Positions 43,178 to 53,299 are shown, counted from the stretch's first letter. The stretch is DNA of 64,000 nucleotides from Oscillospiraceae bacterium (GCA_902764825.1 CACWXL010000003.1:347993-411992), one strand, 5' to 3'. Notes: generated by a model from the letters alone, not told the origin. Numbers and translations are program-made.

Positions 43178-43186
43178 TGTTATATT
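43178..43186 (+). promoter_or_regulatory. extended -10 promoter of rimO, very close to the start codon
   Basis: TG-T-TATATT (43178-43186). Only 7 bases separate the -10 from the ATG at 43194, so transcription should begin at or next to the start codon. Confidence 0.5.
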
Positions 43187-43193
43187 CGTTCTT

Positions 43194-44564
43194 ATGGAAA
43201 ATAAACTTGTCAATAAAGATATTAAGATAACCCTTCTTGCTCTTGGTTGCTCCAAGAACCTTATCGACTGCGAGAATATGTCCACGCAGCTTAAACTTGA
43301 GGGATTTGATGTAATAAATGATGTGCCCGAGTCGGACATCGTGGTTATCAATACTTGCGGATTTATTGAGTCGGCCAAGAAAGAAGCTATCGATGCGATC
43401 CTTGAAGTCGCCGATTTCAAGGTCCCCAACGGAAAGGTTAAGAAGATAATCGTATCAGGATGCCTTTCCCAAAGATATCCCGAAGATATCTTAAAAGAGC
43501 TTCCTGAAGTAGATGCTGTTCTGGGAACGGCTCACTATGGCGATATAGTTGAAGTCGTATCTAAGCTTGCATCTGAATTTGACAAGGAATCCGACAAGAT
43601 CAATCTTACGACAGGCGTAGGCGGCTATAAGCACCTCATTAAGGAGAGAGAACTTTCCACTGAAGCTTATGCATGGATCAAGATCGGTGAAGGATGTCTT
43701 CACAGATGTGCTTTCTGCGCTATCCCTCTGATAAGAGGAACATTCGTATCCCGTCCTATGGAAGAGATCGTTGAAGAGGCAAAGATCATCGCTTCGAGAG
43801 GCGTAAAAGAGCTCGTTCTTGCAGCTCAGGATACGACTAACTACGGAATCGAACTTTATAAAGAGAGAAGCCTTACCAAACTCTTAAGGGCTCTTTCTGA
43901 GATAGAAGGGATCGAACTGATCCGCGTAATGTACGGCTATATGGACGGGATCACGCCTGACCTTATCGAAGAGATGGCTAATAATCCCAAGGTTGCCCAT
44001 TATCTTGATATCCCGATCCAGCACGGATGCAATAAGATCCTGAAGGCTATGTACAGGAGGGATACTGCTGAACTTATCACCTCAAGACTTGAGATGATCC
44101 GTAAGGCCATGCCTGACTGCATAATCAGAACTACCGTCATGGTAGGTTTCCCCGGCGAGACGGAAGAGGACTTCCAAGAGCTTAAGGAAAATCTTAAGAA
44201 ATGGAAGTTCGACAGACTGGGATGCTTTATCTTCTCTCCTGAAGAGGGAACAAAAGCCTATGACATGCCGGACCAGATCGATGAGGAGACCAAGCAGAGG
44301 AGATATGACGAGATCTATGAGCTTCAGAAGCAGATCTCGGGCGAGCAGTCTAAGAAGCGTCTCGGCACCGTTACCAAAGTCAATATCTGTTCCGTATCTG
44401 ATGACGGCATCTTCTATGTGGGCAGAAGCTATGGCGAGTCCCCTGAAGTCGATCCCGTTATCTACATCGCTTCGCAGGATGAGGAGCTTAAGATCGGTGA
44501 TATCGTTGACTGCAGGATCGTGGATTGCTCTGACGATTACGATATGACCGCCGTTACGATTTGA
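43194..44564 (+). CDS. rimO: ribosomal protein S12 methylthiotransferase RimO
   Basis: A 456-residue radical SAM enzyme that methylthiolates an Asp of ribosomal protein S12. The N-terminal domain has its three cluster Cys in LGCSKNLID (about 19), INTCGFIE (about 55) and VSGCLSQRYP (about 90). The radical SAM triad is in GEGCLHRCAFCAIP (about 168-175). A C-terminal TRAM-like domain ends DCSDDYDMTA. ATG 43194 has no ribosome site, and the conserved fold leaves no later start, so the mRNA may be leaderless. The RimO and not MiaB assignment follows from the LGCSKNLID start. Confidence 0.93.
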   Translation: MENKLVNKDIKITLLALGCSKNLIDCENMSTQLKLEGFDVINDVPESDIVVINTCGFIESAKKEAIDAILEVADFKVPNGKVKKIIVSGCLSQRYPEDILKELPEVDAVLGTAHYGDIVEVVSKLASEFDKESDKINLTTGVGGYKHLIKERELSTEAYAWIKIGEGCLHRCAFCAIPLIRGTFVSRPMEEIVEEAKIIASRGVKELVLAAQDTTNYGIELYKERSLTKLLRALSEIEGIELIRVMYGYMDGITPDLIEEMANNPKVAHYLDIPIQHGCNKILKAMYRRDTAELITSRLEMIRKAMPDCIIRTTVMVGFPGETEEDFQELKENLKKWKFDRLGCFIFSPEEGTKAYDMPDQIDEETKQRRYDEIYELQKQISGEQSKKRLGTVTKVNICSVSDDGIFYVGRSYGESPEVDPVIYIASQDEELKIGDIVDCRIVDCSDDYDMTAVTI

Positions 44565-44595
44565 CGGAAAAATAAATCTGTGTATTATTAGTGTG

Positions 44596-44623
44596 TTGTC
44601 TTTAAAGACTTCATAAATAATTA
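44596..44623 (+). promoter_or_regulatory. candidate promoter for pgsA with GTCTTTAAAGAC palindrome
   Basis: TTGTCT (44596-44601), 16-base spacer, TAATTA (44618-44623). The perfect 12-base palindrome GTCTTTAAAGAC (44598-44609) overlaps the -35. Confidence 0.35.
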
Positions 44624-44640
44624 TTAAGGAGCATTAGGTC

Positions 44641-45258
44641 ATGAATCTTCCAAACAAGTTATCTATCTTGAGGATCGTTCTTGTCCCGGTCACGCTCCTT
44701 TTCATGCTGCCGATCAGCATATTCGGCTGGGAGCCTTCCGGCTGGAACAGTTTTATCAATTCCTACGGCATGATAGTAGCAGCTGTGATCTTCATCATTG
44801 CTTCATTTACCGATATGTTCGACGGCAAGATCGCCAGAAAGTACAATCTCATCACGGATCTGGGCAAGTTCCTGGATTCACTGGCAGATAAGATCCTTGT
44901 CATAAGCATCATGCTGGCGTTTATCGGCTTGGGAAGGATTTCAGCCTGGGCAGTAATGATCATAATCTTAAGAGAGTTCGCAGTATCCGGTCTTCGTATG
45001 ATCGCTGCGGCAAAAGGCGAGGTTATTGCGGCAAAAATGATCGGCAAGGTCAAGACCGTAACCCAGATGATCGCCCTCATCTACCTTATGTTTGAGCCTT
45101 TGCTCCTTAAGATCTTCGGTTTAGGTTTTAATGGTTATCCGATCGAGATAAATGCGGTCACGATAATTGGGGATGTACTTTTTGCAATATGTGTTATTAT
45201 GACTATTGTTTCAGGCATTGATTACCTTATTAAGGGTAAGCAGTATCTGAAGGGATAA
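44641..45258 (+). CDS. pgsA: CDP-diacylglycerol-glycerol-3-phosphate 3-phosphatidyltransferase
   Basis: A 205-residue membrane enzyme that commits to phosphatidylglycerol synthesis. The CDP-alcohol phosphotransferase motif D-G-x2-A-R-x8-G-x3-D-x3-D is complete in DGKIARKYNLITDLGKFLDS continuing LAD (about 60-82). Five to six membrane helices are visible. AAGGAG lies before the ATG. Its place between rimO and acpP is a usual arrangement in Clostridia. Confidence 0.93.
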   Translation: MNLPNKLSILRIVLVPVTLLFMLPISIFGWEPSGWNSFINSYGMIVAAVIFIIASFTDMFDGKIARKYNLITDLGKFLDSLADKILVISIMLAFIGLGRISAWAVMIIILREFAVSGLRMIAAAKGEVIAAKMIGKVKTVTQMIALIYLMFEPLLLKIFGLGFNGYPIEINAVTIIGDVLFAICVIMTIVSGIDYLIKGKQYLKG

Positions 45259-45291
45259 ATGTCAAAGAACTTCGATAGTCAAAATAACCTA

Positions 45292-45320
45292 TTGACAAAA
45301 GTCGTGTCTTACATTAAAAA
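45292..45320 (+). promoter_or_regulatory. candidate acpP promoter
   Basis: TTGACA (45292-45297), 17-base spacer, TAAAAA (45315-45320). The -35 is perfect, the -10 only fair. No FapR-type operator is recognised. Confidence 0.45.
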
Positions 45321-45363
45321 CAACTTGTAGATTTTCGAAAGAATCGTACGGAGGTACTAATTT

Positions 45364-45609
45364 ATGTCAAACGAAGAACTTTTCAACTCGATTAAGCAGA
45401 TGATCGTTGATCAGCTCGGTGTAGATGAGGATACAATCACAGAGGATTCCTCTTTCGTAGATGATCTTAACGCTGATTCTCTTGACATGGTTGAGCTTGT
45501 TATGGCTATGGAGCAGGAGTTCGATATCGAGATCCCTGATGACGTAGCTGAGAAGGTTGTTACCGTCAAGGATGCAGTCGAGTATATTCAGAGCCTTACA
45601 GAGGGCTAA
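45364..45609 (+). CDS. acpP: acyl carrier protein
   Basis: An 81-residue acidic four-helix carrier of fatty acyl chains. The phosphopantetheine Ser is in [11 protein letters not shown] (Ser 39). The start is preceded by GGAGGT, with codon use that suggests high expression. It precedes rnc, smc and ftsY, the classic Firmicutes order, but the fabD/fabG/plsX genes that usually lie before it are not in this window. Confidence 0.96.
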   Translation: MSNEELFNSIKQMIVDQLGVDEDTITEDSSFVDDLNADSLDMVELVMAMEQEFDIEIPDDVAEKVVTVKDAVEYIQSLTEG

Positions 45610-45652
45610 TATACCGGAGATTCAGATCTCTGAATTAACTTCAAAAGTTTTG

Positions 45653-45684
45653 ACGGCTGGGTGCAAATCAATGCATTCAGCCGT
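45653..45684 (+). terminator. hairpin between acpP and rnc
   Basis: ACGGCTGGGTGCA (45653-45665) pairs with TGCATTCAGCCGT (45672-45684), 13 pairs with two G-U, loop of six. No T-run follows, so it may attenuate or be cut by RNase III and not fully terminate; acpP would then be expressed more than rnc. Confidence 0.55.
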
Positions 45685-45700
45685 TATTGTAAATAAGACT

Positions 45701-46411
45701 ATGACAGACTATTCAAGATTAGAACAGGATTTGGGTTATACCTTTGTGAACAAGTCGCTCCTTGAGACGGCTTTTACACACACGACCTACGTTTTCGAGA
45801 CGGGAAGAGGTCATTGGGAGTCCAACCAGAGACTTGAGTTCATAGGTGATGCGGTGCTTGACGTTGTTGTCGGACAGATGATCTATGAGTTAAAGCCTCA
45901 GGCTGATGAAGGATATCTCTCCAAGATGAGAAGTGTCTCCGTTTGCGAGAAGTCTTTTGCCGAAGTAGCCAGAAAGCTCCATCTGGGCGATTATCTGCTC
46001 CTTGGCAAGGGCGAAGCGCAGAGCGGCGGCAACGATAAGGATTCGACGCTGGCTGACTGCTTTGAGTCGGTCATTGCGGCGGTATATTTTGACGGCGGAT
46101 TCGAACAGGCGAAGAAATGTATCTTGAAAAATCTTACCGAAACGGTGCAGAAGGCTGTTAACGGCGAGATCTTCCTGGATTACAAGAGCAGGCTTTTAGA
46201 ACTCGCGCAGACCAGAGGCTTCCAGCACAGGATCAGATTTGAAGTGACCGGGGAGCGCGGCCCTGCCCATATGAAAGAATTCGACGTCAGTGTTTATTCC
46301 GATGATGTGCTCCTGGCTTCGGCTACGGGACACAGCAAGAAGGATGCCGAGCAGAAGTGTGCCGAGAAGGGCTTAAAGGAGTATATGCGCCTTTACCCGG
46401 AGGGATGCTAA
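45701..46411 (+). CDS. rnc: ribonuclease III
   Basis: A 236-residue double-strand RNA nuclease. The signature QRLEFIGDAVLDVVV (about residues 43-57) holds catalytic Glu/Asp, with the second acidic pair in DSTLADCFESVIAAVYFDGG. The C-terminal dsRNA-binding domain (about 163-232) ends in ATGHSKKDAEQKCAEKGL. Start ATG 45701 is chosen because the fold begins here and ATG 45671 lies in the loop of the preceding hairpin; the ribosome site is weak. RNase III may process the acpP-rnc hairpin and the pnp leader. Confidence 0.93.
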   Translation: MTDYSRLEQDLGYTFVNKSLLETAFTHTTYVFETGRGHWESNQRLEFIGDAVLDVVVGQMIYELKPQADEGYLSKMRSVSVCEKSFAEVARKLHLGDYLLLGKGEAQSGGNDKDSTLADCFESVIAAVYFDGGFEQAKKCILKNLTETVQKAVNGEIFLDYKSRLLELAQTRGFQHRIRFEVTGERGPAHMKEFDVSVYSDDVLLASATGHSKKDAEQKCAEKGLKEYMRLYPEGC

Positions 46412-46442
46412 AGCAGATTGTCCTACAAAAAGGCGCTGTTTT

Positions 46443-46451
46443 TGTTATAAT
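46443..46451 (+). promoter_or_regulatory. extended -10 promoter for smc-ftsY
   Basis: TG-T-TATAAT (46443-46451), 42 bases before the smc start. No consensus -35 is visible. Confidence 0.5.
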
Positions 46452-46493
46452 GCTAAGGTTAATTATTTCTGATAAGACGGAACTGACTATAGG

Positions 46494-49400
46494 ATGTATC
46501 TAAAGAAATTAGAGCTTCAGGGGTTCAAATCATTCCCCGACTATACGTGTATCGACTTTGACCGCGGTCTTACGGCCGTGGTTGGTCCTAACGGATCAGG
46601 TAAATCCAATATCAGTGATGCTGTCCGCTGGGTTTTGGGCGAACAGAGCGTCAAGCAGCTCCGTGGCGGCAAGATGGAGGACGTCATCTTCAACGGTACA
46701 TCCGCAAGACGTTCCATGAACTATGCCGAAGTATCCATCACTTTCGATAATTCAGACGGCTATATAGACTATGGTTTCCCTGAGATCTGCATCACGAGAA
46801 GGCTTTACCGTTCCGGTGAGTCCGAGTATCAGATCAACAAGGTCAACTGCCGTCTTAAGGACATTACGGTCCTTTTCCTTGATACCGGTCTTGGCCGTGA
46901 CGGCTATTCACTGGTAGGACAGGGCCGAGTAGATGACATCCTCTCGACGAAGTCTGAGGACAGGAGAAGGGTCATCGAGGAAGCATCCGGTATCGTCAAG
47001 TACCGTGTCCGTAAGGATGAAGCTCAGAGGAAGCTTACGAGCACTGAGCAGAATCTCGTCCGTATCAACGATATCTTAGGCGAACTTGAAGAGCGCAAGG
47101 GACCTCTCGAAGAGCAGGCCGGCAAGGCGCGTAAGTTCAACGAGAACTACGAGGAACTCAAGAAGCTCGAGACATCTCTTCTCGTTCACAAGATAACTGA
47201 GGCCAACCGCGAGATGGGCGATTCCGCCGGCCTTAAGGAGCAGCTCGAAAAAGAGATCAAAGAGCGAGAGGACGAATACCTGAATCTTCGTAAGAGCCAC
47301 CAGGAGATAATCACGAAGACTGAGACTCTCGAGAACGAGATCGAGGATAAGAGACAGGAACTGTCCGACCTCACCGAGTTCGAGCACGAGACACAGACTG
47401 ATAAGAAGGTCTCTATTGAAAGACTCAACCAGACTAACCAGAGAATAGAAGAATTAAAGACTGATATGGAATCTACGGATGAGACCGTAGAGAAGCTCAC
47501 AAATGAGCTCAATGAGAAGAAAGCAAAGGCTGACAGTCTCTTAAAGGCTGCAAACGATGCAAAGCTCTTAAGCGAGGAATTGGATAAGGAGCGTCTTGCA
47601 AAGTTTGAAGAATATGAAGCCAGCAGAAAGGAAGCCGGCAAGGCCGATTCGAAGGTAAAGGCCAAGACCGAGGAACTTTTCGAGACCAGAAAGAAGCTCA
47701 CTGAATGCCAGGCAGGAATCTCTGCCCTTGACGATAAGATCAGGGATATGCAGGAGGCAAGAGCGGCTTCCGAGACAGGCAAAACTGAATTAAGCACGAA
47801 GCTTAAGGAAGAAGAGAAGGCCTTAGACGAGATAAAGAAGATCAAGGGCGATGTCACGAAGGACATTGACGTCCGCAATAAGAAGCTTGAGGAGTTAAGA
47901 GGCCGTCAGGTCGAGCTTAACCAGTTTTTCGAAGTTAATAATAAGAAGCTTTCAGCTGAAGAGTCAAAGCTCCAGACATTGAAAGATATCGAGAGGCGTA
48001 AGGAAGGTTATCAGGAATCCGTAAAGCGCCTTTTGGATGCTGCCGACATTAATAGATCGGTAAAAAGTCTCATGGTAGGCGTCTTAGGAGACCTTATCAA
48101 TACCGACAGCAAGTATGAGACAGCCATTGAGACGGCTCTGGGTAATTCGCTCAACAACATCGTAACCAAGAGCGAAGCGGATGCTGCCGAGCTTATCAGT
48201 TACCTTAAGGAAAACAGACTCGGAAGAGTTACGTTTCTTCCTATCGAGAATATCAAGGCAAGATATGTGGACGAGGATGATCTGCGCAAGGCAAAGAGCG
48301 TCAACGGATATATCGGAGTCGCTTCTGACCTTGTAAGGAGCAGCCGTGACTTAGAAGACATCGTTGCTAACCTTCTGGGCAGGATAATAGTTGCTCACGA
48401 CTTGGATAGCGCAAGAATAATCGCATCGAAGACAGGCCGTGCCTATAAGGTCATGACTTTGGAGGGCGACTCTGTTAACCCGGGCGGATCACTTACAGGC
48501 GGTTCGCTTAAGAAGACCGGCGCGGGAACGGGCGTTATCGGAAGAAAGGCAGAGATCGAAGCTCTCACCAAAACCGTTGCTGAACTTGAGGCAAAGCTTG
48601 CTGATTCCGAAGACCAGCGTCAGGAAGTAGACGACGGTATCGGAACGATCAAGCGTGAACTCGCACAGTTAGGAGAACAGCTCAAGTTCTACCAGCTTGA
48701 AGAAGTCAAGGCTGAAGGCGAATACAACAATACCAAGACAAGACTTGAAGAGACTGAAGAGACCCTTGCTAACTTCGATGAGAACATGCAGACGGTATCC
48801 AAGTCCAAGTTAAGGCTTGAAGAGGATATGGAAGAGCTTTCACATATCGAAAGAGAGATCAACGGCGAGCTCACGGATTTCCAGGAAGAGATCGAAGAGC
48901 AGCAGAAACTCTCGGAAGAGCAGGCAGTAAAGCTCGAGCAGATCGTTGCAAAGGTAAGGGAAGCAGCTTCTCTTGCTGAGCGTAAACTCACCGAAAGAAG
49001 CGGTATCTTGGATCTCGCTGGCCACATCAAGAAGCAGATCGAAGAAGCCCGTCAGGGAAGAGACAAGTTCGATGCCCAGATAAGGGAAGCCAAGGATACA
49101 GTTAACAGCATCACCAAGGAGATCAACGACCTTGATGCCAAGCTCGATGAGAATGCAAAGCAGCAGAAGGTTTTAGAAGACGTTATCGCCAAGCTGTTTG
49201 AACAGAGATCGAGCCTTTCGGGCGACCTCTCATCCTTTGGTGACAGACTCGCTGCGAGCGGCAATGAGATAAGCGCACTGCAGGCTAAGCTCAATGCTCA
49301 TGTATCCAAATACGACAAGATTATTTTCGAGATCGACCAGAACAAGAACAGGCTCTGGGAAGATTACGAGACAACATATGACAACATTAAGGATTCCGTA

Positions 49401-50063
49401 GAGCCCGTTACCAAGATCGGTGAACAGACCAAGAGGATCCAGACATTAAAGAATGCGATAAAGGCATTGGGCCCGGTCAACCTCGGAGCTCTTCAGGAAT
49501 TCTCCGAGCTTTCCGAGAGACTCGAGTTCATGACCAAGCAGAGGGACGATATCGAAGCTGCAAAGAAGGATCTTGAGAAGGTAATCGACGACCTCTTAAC
49601 GAAGATGAGATCAGAATTTACCGAGCATTTCGATATCATCAACAAGAACTTCAGCCAGGTCTTCACGGATCTTTTCGGTGGCGGTACCGCAGAGATAATC
49701 CTCGGCAACGATTCGGAGGATGTTCTCGAGTGTGCTATCGACATCAAGGCGCAGCCCCCGGGAAAGAAACTCCAGAATCTCTCGCTCCTGTCGGGCGGTG
49801 AGCGCTGCCTTACAGCGATCGGTCTGTTGTTCGCAATTCAGGAATTGAAGCCTTCTCCGTTCGTCATCTTAGACGAGGTCGAGGCTGCATTAGACGACGT
49901 TAATATCACGAGATTTACGGACTTCGTCAGAAGGCATTCGGCCAAGTCCCAGTTCATCCTTGTTACGCACCGTAAGGGCACGATGGAAGCGTGCGACCAG
50001 ATGTACGGTGTCACGATGGCTGAGCGAGGCGTATCCAAGATCTTGTCAATGGAGCTTAAATAA
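46494..50063 (+). CDS. smc: chromosome partition protein SMC
   Basis: An 1189-residue condensin ATPase. Walker A VGPNGSGKSN (about 30-39), Q-loop WVLGEQSVKQLRGGK, then a long coiled coil (about 170-500), hinge (about 520-650; SLMVGVLGDL and the Gly-rich NPGGSLTGGSLKK at about 662), a second coiled coil and the C-terminal head with LSLLSGGERCLTAI (signature, about 1097-1110) and VILDEVEAALDD (Walker B). It acts with ScpA/ScpB, not in the window. It ends in TAATG, overlapping ftsY by one base. Confidence 0.97.
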   Translation: MYLKKLELQGFKSFPDYTCIDFDRGLTAVVGPNGSGKSNISDAVRWVLGEQSVKQLRGGKMEDVIFNGTSARRSMNYAEVSITFDNSDGYIDYGFPEICITRRLYRSGESEYQINKVNCRLKDITVLFLDTGLGRDGYSLVGQGRVDDILSTKSEDRRRVIEEASGIVKYRVRKDEAQRKLTSTEQNLVRINDILGELEERKGPLEEQAGKARKFNENYEELKKLETSLLVHKITEANREMGDSAGLKEQLEKEIKEREDEYLNLRKSHQEIITKTETLENEIEDKRQELSDLTEFEHETQTDKKVSIERLNQTNQRIEELKTDMESTDETVEKLTNELNEKKAKADSLLKAANDAKLLSEELDKERLAKFEEYEASRKEAGKADSKVKAKTEELFETRKKLTECQAGISALDDKIRDMQEARAASETGKTELSTKLKEEEKALDEIKKIKGDVTKDIDVRNKKLEELRGRQVELNQFFEVNNKKLSAEESKLQTLKDIERRKEGYQESVKRLLDAADINRSVKSLMVGVLGDLINTDSKYETAIETALGNSLNNIVTKSEADAAELISYLKENRLGRVTFLPIENIKARYVDEDDLRKAKSVNGYIGVASDLVRSSRDLEDIVANLLGRIIVAHDLDSARIIASKTGRAYKVMTLEGDSVNPGGSLTGGSLKKTGAGTGVIGRKAEIEALTKTVAELEAKLADSEDQRQEVDDGIGTIKRELAQLGEQLKFYQLEEVKAEGEYNNTKTRLEETEETLANFDENMQTVSKSKLRLEEDMEELSHIEREINGELTDFQEEIEEQQKLSEEQAVKLEQIVAKVREAASLAERKLTERSGILDLAGHIKKQIEEARQGRDKFDAQIREAKDTVNSITKEINDLDAKLDENAKQQKVLEDVIAKLFEQRSSLSGDLSSFGDRLAASGNEISALQAKLNAHVSKYDKIIFEIDQNKNRLWEDYETTYDNIKDSVEPVTKIGEQTKRIQTLKNAIKALGPVNLGALQEFSELSERLEFMTKQRDDIEAAKKDLEKVIDDLLTKMRSEFTEHFDIINKNFSQVFTDLFGGGTAEIILGNDSEDVLECAIDIKAQPPGKKLQNLSLLSGGERCLTAIGLLFAIQELKPSPFVILDEVEAALDDVNITRFTDFVRRHSAKSQFILVTHRKGTMEACDQMYGVTMAERGVSKILSMELK

Positions 50064-50977
50064 TGGGATTAGCTGATCTGTTTAAAAGAGGACTCGAAAA
50101 GACCAGAAGTTTCTTTGCCGGGAGCTTTACAAAGCTTGCCGCATCTTCCGGTCACTTCGATGAAGACATGTTAGATGAGCTTGAAGAACTCATGATAAGG
50201 GCTGACTGCGGTGTTCAGGCAGCAGATGACATCATGGACAGGGTCAAGCAGAACATCAGAAAGACCGGTGACGACAGCAAGGAAGCTGTTCTTGCATCCG
50301 TCAAGGAGAGAATGCTCGAGATCCTGGGTGAGCCTGAGACCATCGAGATCGTTCCGGGCAAGCTCAACATAATCCTCATGATCGGTGTTAACGGCACCGG
50401 AAAGACGACCACTTCAGGCAAGCTTGCCGCAAGATACAAGAAGGAAGGCAAGAAGGTCCTTATGGCCGCATGCGATACTTTCCGTGCGGCAGCAGTAGGC
50501 CAGCTCAAGACTTGGGGCGAGAGGACCGGCACGGCCGTTATCGCTCAGGAGCAGGAGGGAGCAGATCCCGCATCCGTTGTTTTCGATGCTGTCCACGCAG
50601 CTCAGGCAAGAGGCACCGACGTGCTCCTCGTTGATACGGCAGGACGTCTGCACAATAAGAAGAATCTCATGGAGGAGCTCGCGAAAATAAGACGCGTCAT
50701 CGAGCGTGAAGCCCCTGATGCCGTCATCAAGTCGCTGCTTATTATTGATGCTACAACGGGCCAGAATGCCGTTATTCAGGCTGAGGGATTCGGTGAGGTT
50801 ACAGGCCTTGATTATGTCGGCATCACTAAGCTCGACGGAAGCGCCAAGGGCGGCGTTGCAATTGCTGTTGCATACCAGTCCAAAAAGCCGATCGTGCTTG
50901 CCGGATTGGGTGAGAGCGTTGAGGATCTGGCTGATTTCGATCCCGAGCTTTTTGTCGATTCGCTCATCAACGAATAA
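50063..50977 (+). CDS. ftsY: signal recognition particle receptor FtsY
   Basis: A 304-residue GTPase that docks SRP-ribosome complexes at the membrane. The NG domain is complete: GVNGTGKTTTSGKLA (G1, about 111-125), CDTFRAAAVGQL, DTAGRLHNKKNLMEEL (G3), TKLDGSAKGG (G4) and GLGESVEDLADF. It lacks the acidic N-terminal A domain of E. coli FtsY, as usual in Firmicutes. It overlaps smc by one base and is probably translated with it. Confidence 0.96.
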   Translation: MGLADLFKRGLEKTRSFFAGSFTKLAASSGHFDEDMLDELEELMIRADCGVQAADDIMDRVKQNIRKTGDDSKEAVLASVKERMLEILGEPETIEIVPGKLNIILMIGVNGTGKTTTSGKLAARYKKEGKKVLMAACDTFRAAAVGQLKTWGERTGTAVIAQEQEGADPASVVFDAVHAAQARGTDVLLVDTAGRLHNKKNLMEELAKIRRVIEREAPDAVIKSLLIIDATTGQNAVIQAEGFGEVTGLDYVGITKLDGSAKGGVAIAVAYQSKKPIVLAGLGESVEDLADFDPELFVDSLINE

Positions 50978-51024
50978 TTCGTAAAAAATCGCTGTTTTAT
51001 ACGGAAAATTCCGATTTTTTTTGA

Positions 51025-51053
51025 TTGTCAAAGCAAATTTTTATATGTATAAT
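51025..51053 (+). promoter_or_regulatory. hppA promoter
   Basis: TTGTCA (51025-51030), 17-base spacer, TATAAT (51048-51053), 91 bases before the hppA ATG. A strong match. Confidence 0.7.
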
Positions 51054-51085
51054 CGTTCTCGGTTTACACTGAGGTAGGGTTTATT

Positions 51086-51232
51086 ATGCCCAAATGCTTC
51101 ACAAAATCTATATCAAAATTCTTAAAAGAGAGGGGCCCGGTATATGTCTTTATTAACATCTTCCTGGTTAATCGTACTCGGCGTAGTATTCCTTGCGTTA
51201 ATCTACGTTGCGTTCAACTACTTCCGTATTAA
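51086..51232 (+). CDS. upstream small ORF overlapping hppA in another frame
   Basis: A 48-codon reading frame with ATG at 51086 preceded by GAGGTAGGG. It would encode a basic peptide starting [20 protein letters not shown]. It runs over the hppA ribosome site and 89 bases into hppA in a different frame. It could be a regulatory leader ORF; or translation may never start here. No similarity is recognised. Confidence 0.3.
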   Translation: MPKCFTKSISKFLKERGPVYVFINIFLVNRTRRSIPCVNLRCVQLLPY

Positions 51233-53273
51233 GAAGATGCCCGAAGGAACACCTGAGATGATCGAGTTATCAGGAATCATCCGTTCCGGCGCGCAGACAT
51301 TCCTTAAGACGGAATTCAAGAGCATCGTCATCGTGGTTGCTGTTGTTGCTGTTATCTTTACACTCTGTGTTGAGAAGACCAGCGGTATCACATTCCTCAT
51401 GGGTGCCTTGATGAGTTCTATCGTTTGCGTTCTCGGTATGCAGAGCGCTACATACGCTAACGTTCGTACTTCGAATAAAGCAAAAGAGAGCCTTTCGATC
51501 GGTGAGACTGTTAAAGTAGCTCTTTGCGGCGGTTCCATCAGCGGCCTTGCAGTTCAGGGCTTCGGTATGTTGGGCTTCCTCGCAGTTCTCCTTTGCTTCG
51601 GCGGTGTACAGCATGACGCTGAAAGCTCCGGTCTTGTTATTAAGACACTTACATGCAACCCTTACATCATGAGAATCTCCACATATTCTCTCGGCTGCTC
51701 CATCGTTGCTATGTTCAACCGTGTAGCAGGCGGTAACTACACAAAGGCTGCAGACATTTCTTCTGATATCCTCGGTAAGCTCAGACATGACCTCCCTGAG
51801 GACGACTCCAGAATCCCTAACACTATCGCAGACTTCATCGGCGACAACGTAAACGATATCGCCGGCAACTGCTCTGACCTTCTTGAGTCATTCGTTGCTA
51901 CAATGTCTGCTTCCATCATGATCGCTGTTACTCTCTACCAGACACACGGCGAGACAGTTTCTGACGCTACTTTCAATGCAACAGTTCTTTTCCCGACGAT
52001 CCTCGCAGGCTGCGGTCTCGTAGGCTGCCTTATCGGTCTTGGCCTCGCTAACATCAAGAAGATGGGCGACAATCCGTCAAGAGAGCTCGACCTCTCCACA
52101 TGGATCTCAGCCGGCTGCACGATCATTTTCGGCGGTGTTGCTGCTTACTTCATCTTCAACGGTACAGGCGTTTCTGCAAATGACCTCGCTACATACGGCT
52201 TCAGATTCGGCTGGGCTTCCCCCTGGATCTCTTCCGTAATGGGTATCGTTGCAGGTATCGCAATTGGTATCATCACAGAGTACTATACATCCACAGATCA
52301 CAAGCCTACTCAGAAGATCGCTGAGATGTGCACAGAGGGTGAGGCTTTCGTTGTTACAAAGGGTGACGCTGTAGGTTCAAGATCAGTTCTTCTCCCTGTA
52401 CTCGTAATCATCATCGCTTTGATCGTTTCCGGTGTTATCTGCGGTTCTTACGGTATCGCAATCTCCGCTCTCGGTATGCTCGCATTCGTTGGTGCTACAG
52501 TTTCCATCGATGCTTTCGGTCCTATCGCTGACAACGCAGGCGGACTTGCAGAAGCTTGCCACCTCGCACCTGACGTTCGTAAGATCACAGATAAGCTCGA
52601 CGCAGTCGGTAACACAACAGCAGCTATCGGTAAGGGCTTCGCTATCGGTTCTGCAGCATTCGCTACAGTTTCCCTCATCATGGCTTATGTTGGTAACTAT
52701 ACAACGATCGGTGAGCCTCTCCAGCTTAACTTCGCTTCATTCTTCGTTGTTGCCGGTGGTATCTTGGGCGGCGCACTTGTTGAATACTTCTGCGCTATCC
52801 TCACAGATAACACGATCGACGCAGCTAAGATCATGGCTGACGTTGGCGACAAGCAGATGACACAGGAAGTTCTCGACGGCAAGGCTAAGCCTGACTACAA
52901 CATGATGATCGCCATGGCTGCTAAGGAAGCTATCCACAGAATGGTTCTTCCTTCAGTTCTCGCGCTCCTCATTCCTATCGTTGAGTTCGTCGGCGGTATC
53001 CTCGTTGGTGCTACTATCGTTGCTATCCCGAGAGCTATCTTCATGGGTAACTCCGGTGGTGCATTCGATAACGCTAAGAAGTACATCGAGCAGGGTATGC
53101 TCGAAGGCCACGCAAAGGGTTCTCCTGCGCACAAGGCTGCTGTTACGGGTGACACGATCGGTGACACACGTAAGGACGTTGTAGGCGTTGCTTTGGACAT
53201 CTTCATCAAGCTCATGTCCACAGTTGCAAACACAATCGCTCCTATCATCAGAAACTTCAGCATCTTCCACTGA
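51144..53273 (+). CDS. hppA: membrane-bound pyrophosphatase, K+-stimulated (H+ or Na+ pumping)
   Basis: A 709-residue ion pump driven by pyrophosphate, with about 16 helices. The metal-PPi site is in [11 protein letters not shown] (usually DVGADLVGK), then [17 protein letters not shown] and [16 protein letters not shown] (Asp-rich), and [13 protein letters not shown] near the C-terminus. The [16 protein letters not shown] motif has Ala at the position that is Lys in K+-independent enzymes, so it should need K+. H+ and Na+ types cannot be separated by eye. Codon use is strongly biased, so it is probably highly expressed, with its own strong promoter and terminator. Confidence 0.95.
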   Translation: MSLLTSSWLIVLGVVFLALIYVAFNYFRIKKMPEGTPEMIELSGIIRSGAQTFLKTEFKSIVIVVAVVAVIFTLCVEKTSGITFLMGALMSSIVCVLGMQSATYANVRTSNKAKESLSIGETVKVALCGGSISGLAVQGFGMLGFLAVLLCFGGVQHDAESSGLVIKTLTCNPYIMRISTYSLGCSIVAMFNRVAGGNYTKAADISSDILGKLRHDLPEDDSRIPNTIADFIGDNVNDIAGNCSDLLESFVATMSASIMIAVTLYQTHGETVSDATFNATVLFPTILAGCGLVGCLIGLGLANIKKMGDNPSRELDLSTWISAGCTIIFGGVAAYFIFNGTGVSANDLATYGFRFGWASPWISSVMGIVAGIAIGIITEYYTSTDHKPTQKIAEMCTEGEAFVVTKGDAVGSRSVLLPVLVIIIALIVSGVICGSYGIAISALGMLAFVGATVSIDAFGPIADNAGGLAEACHLAPDVRKITDKLDAVGNTTAAIGKGFAIGSAAFATVSLIMAYVGNYTTIGEPLQLNFASFFVVAGGILGGALVEYFCAILTDNTIDAAKIMADVGDKQMTQEVLDGKAKPDYNMMIAMAAKEAIHRMVLPSVLALLIPIVEFVGGILVGATIVAIPRAIFMGNSGGAFDNAKKYIEQGMLEGHAKGSPAHKAAVTGDTIGDTRKDVVGVALDIFIKLMSTVANTIAPIIRNFSIFH

Positions 53274-53299
53274 TACTGATATAGCAGATCGAAAAAATG

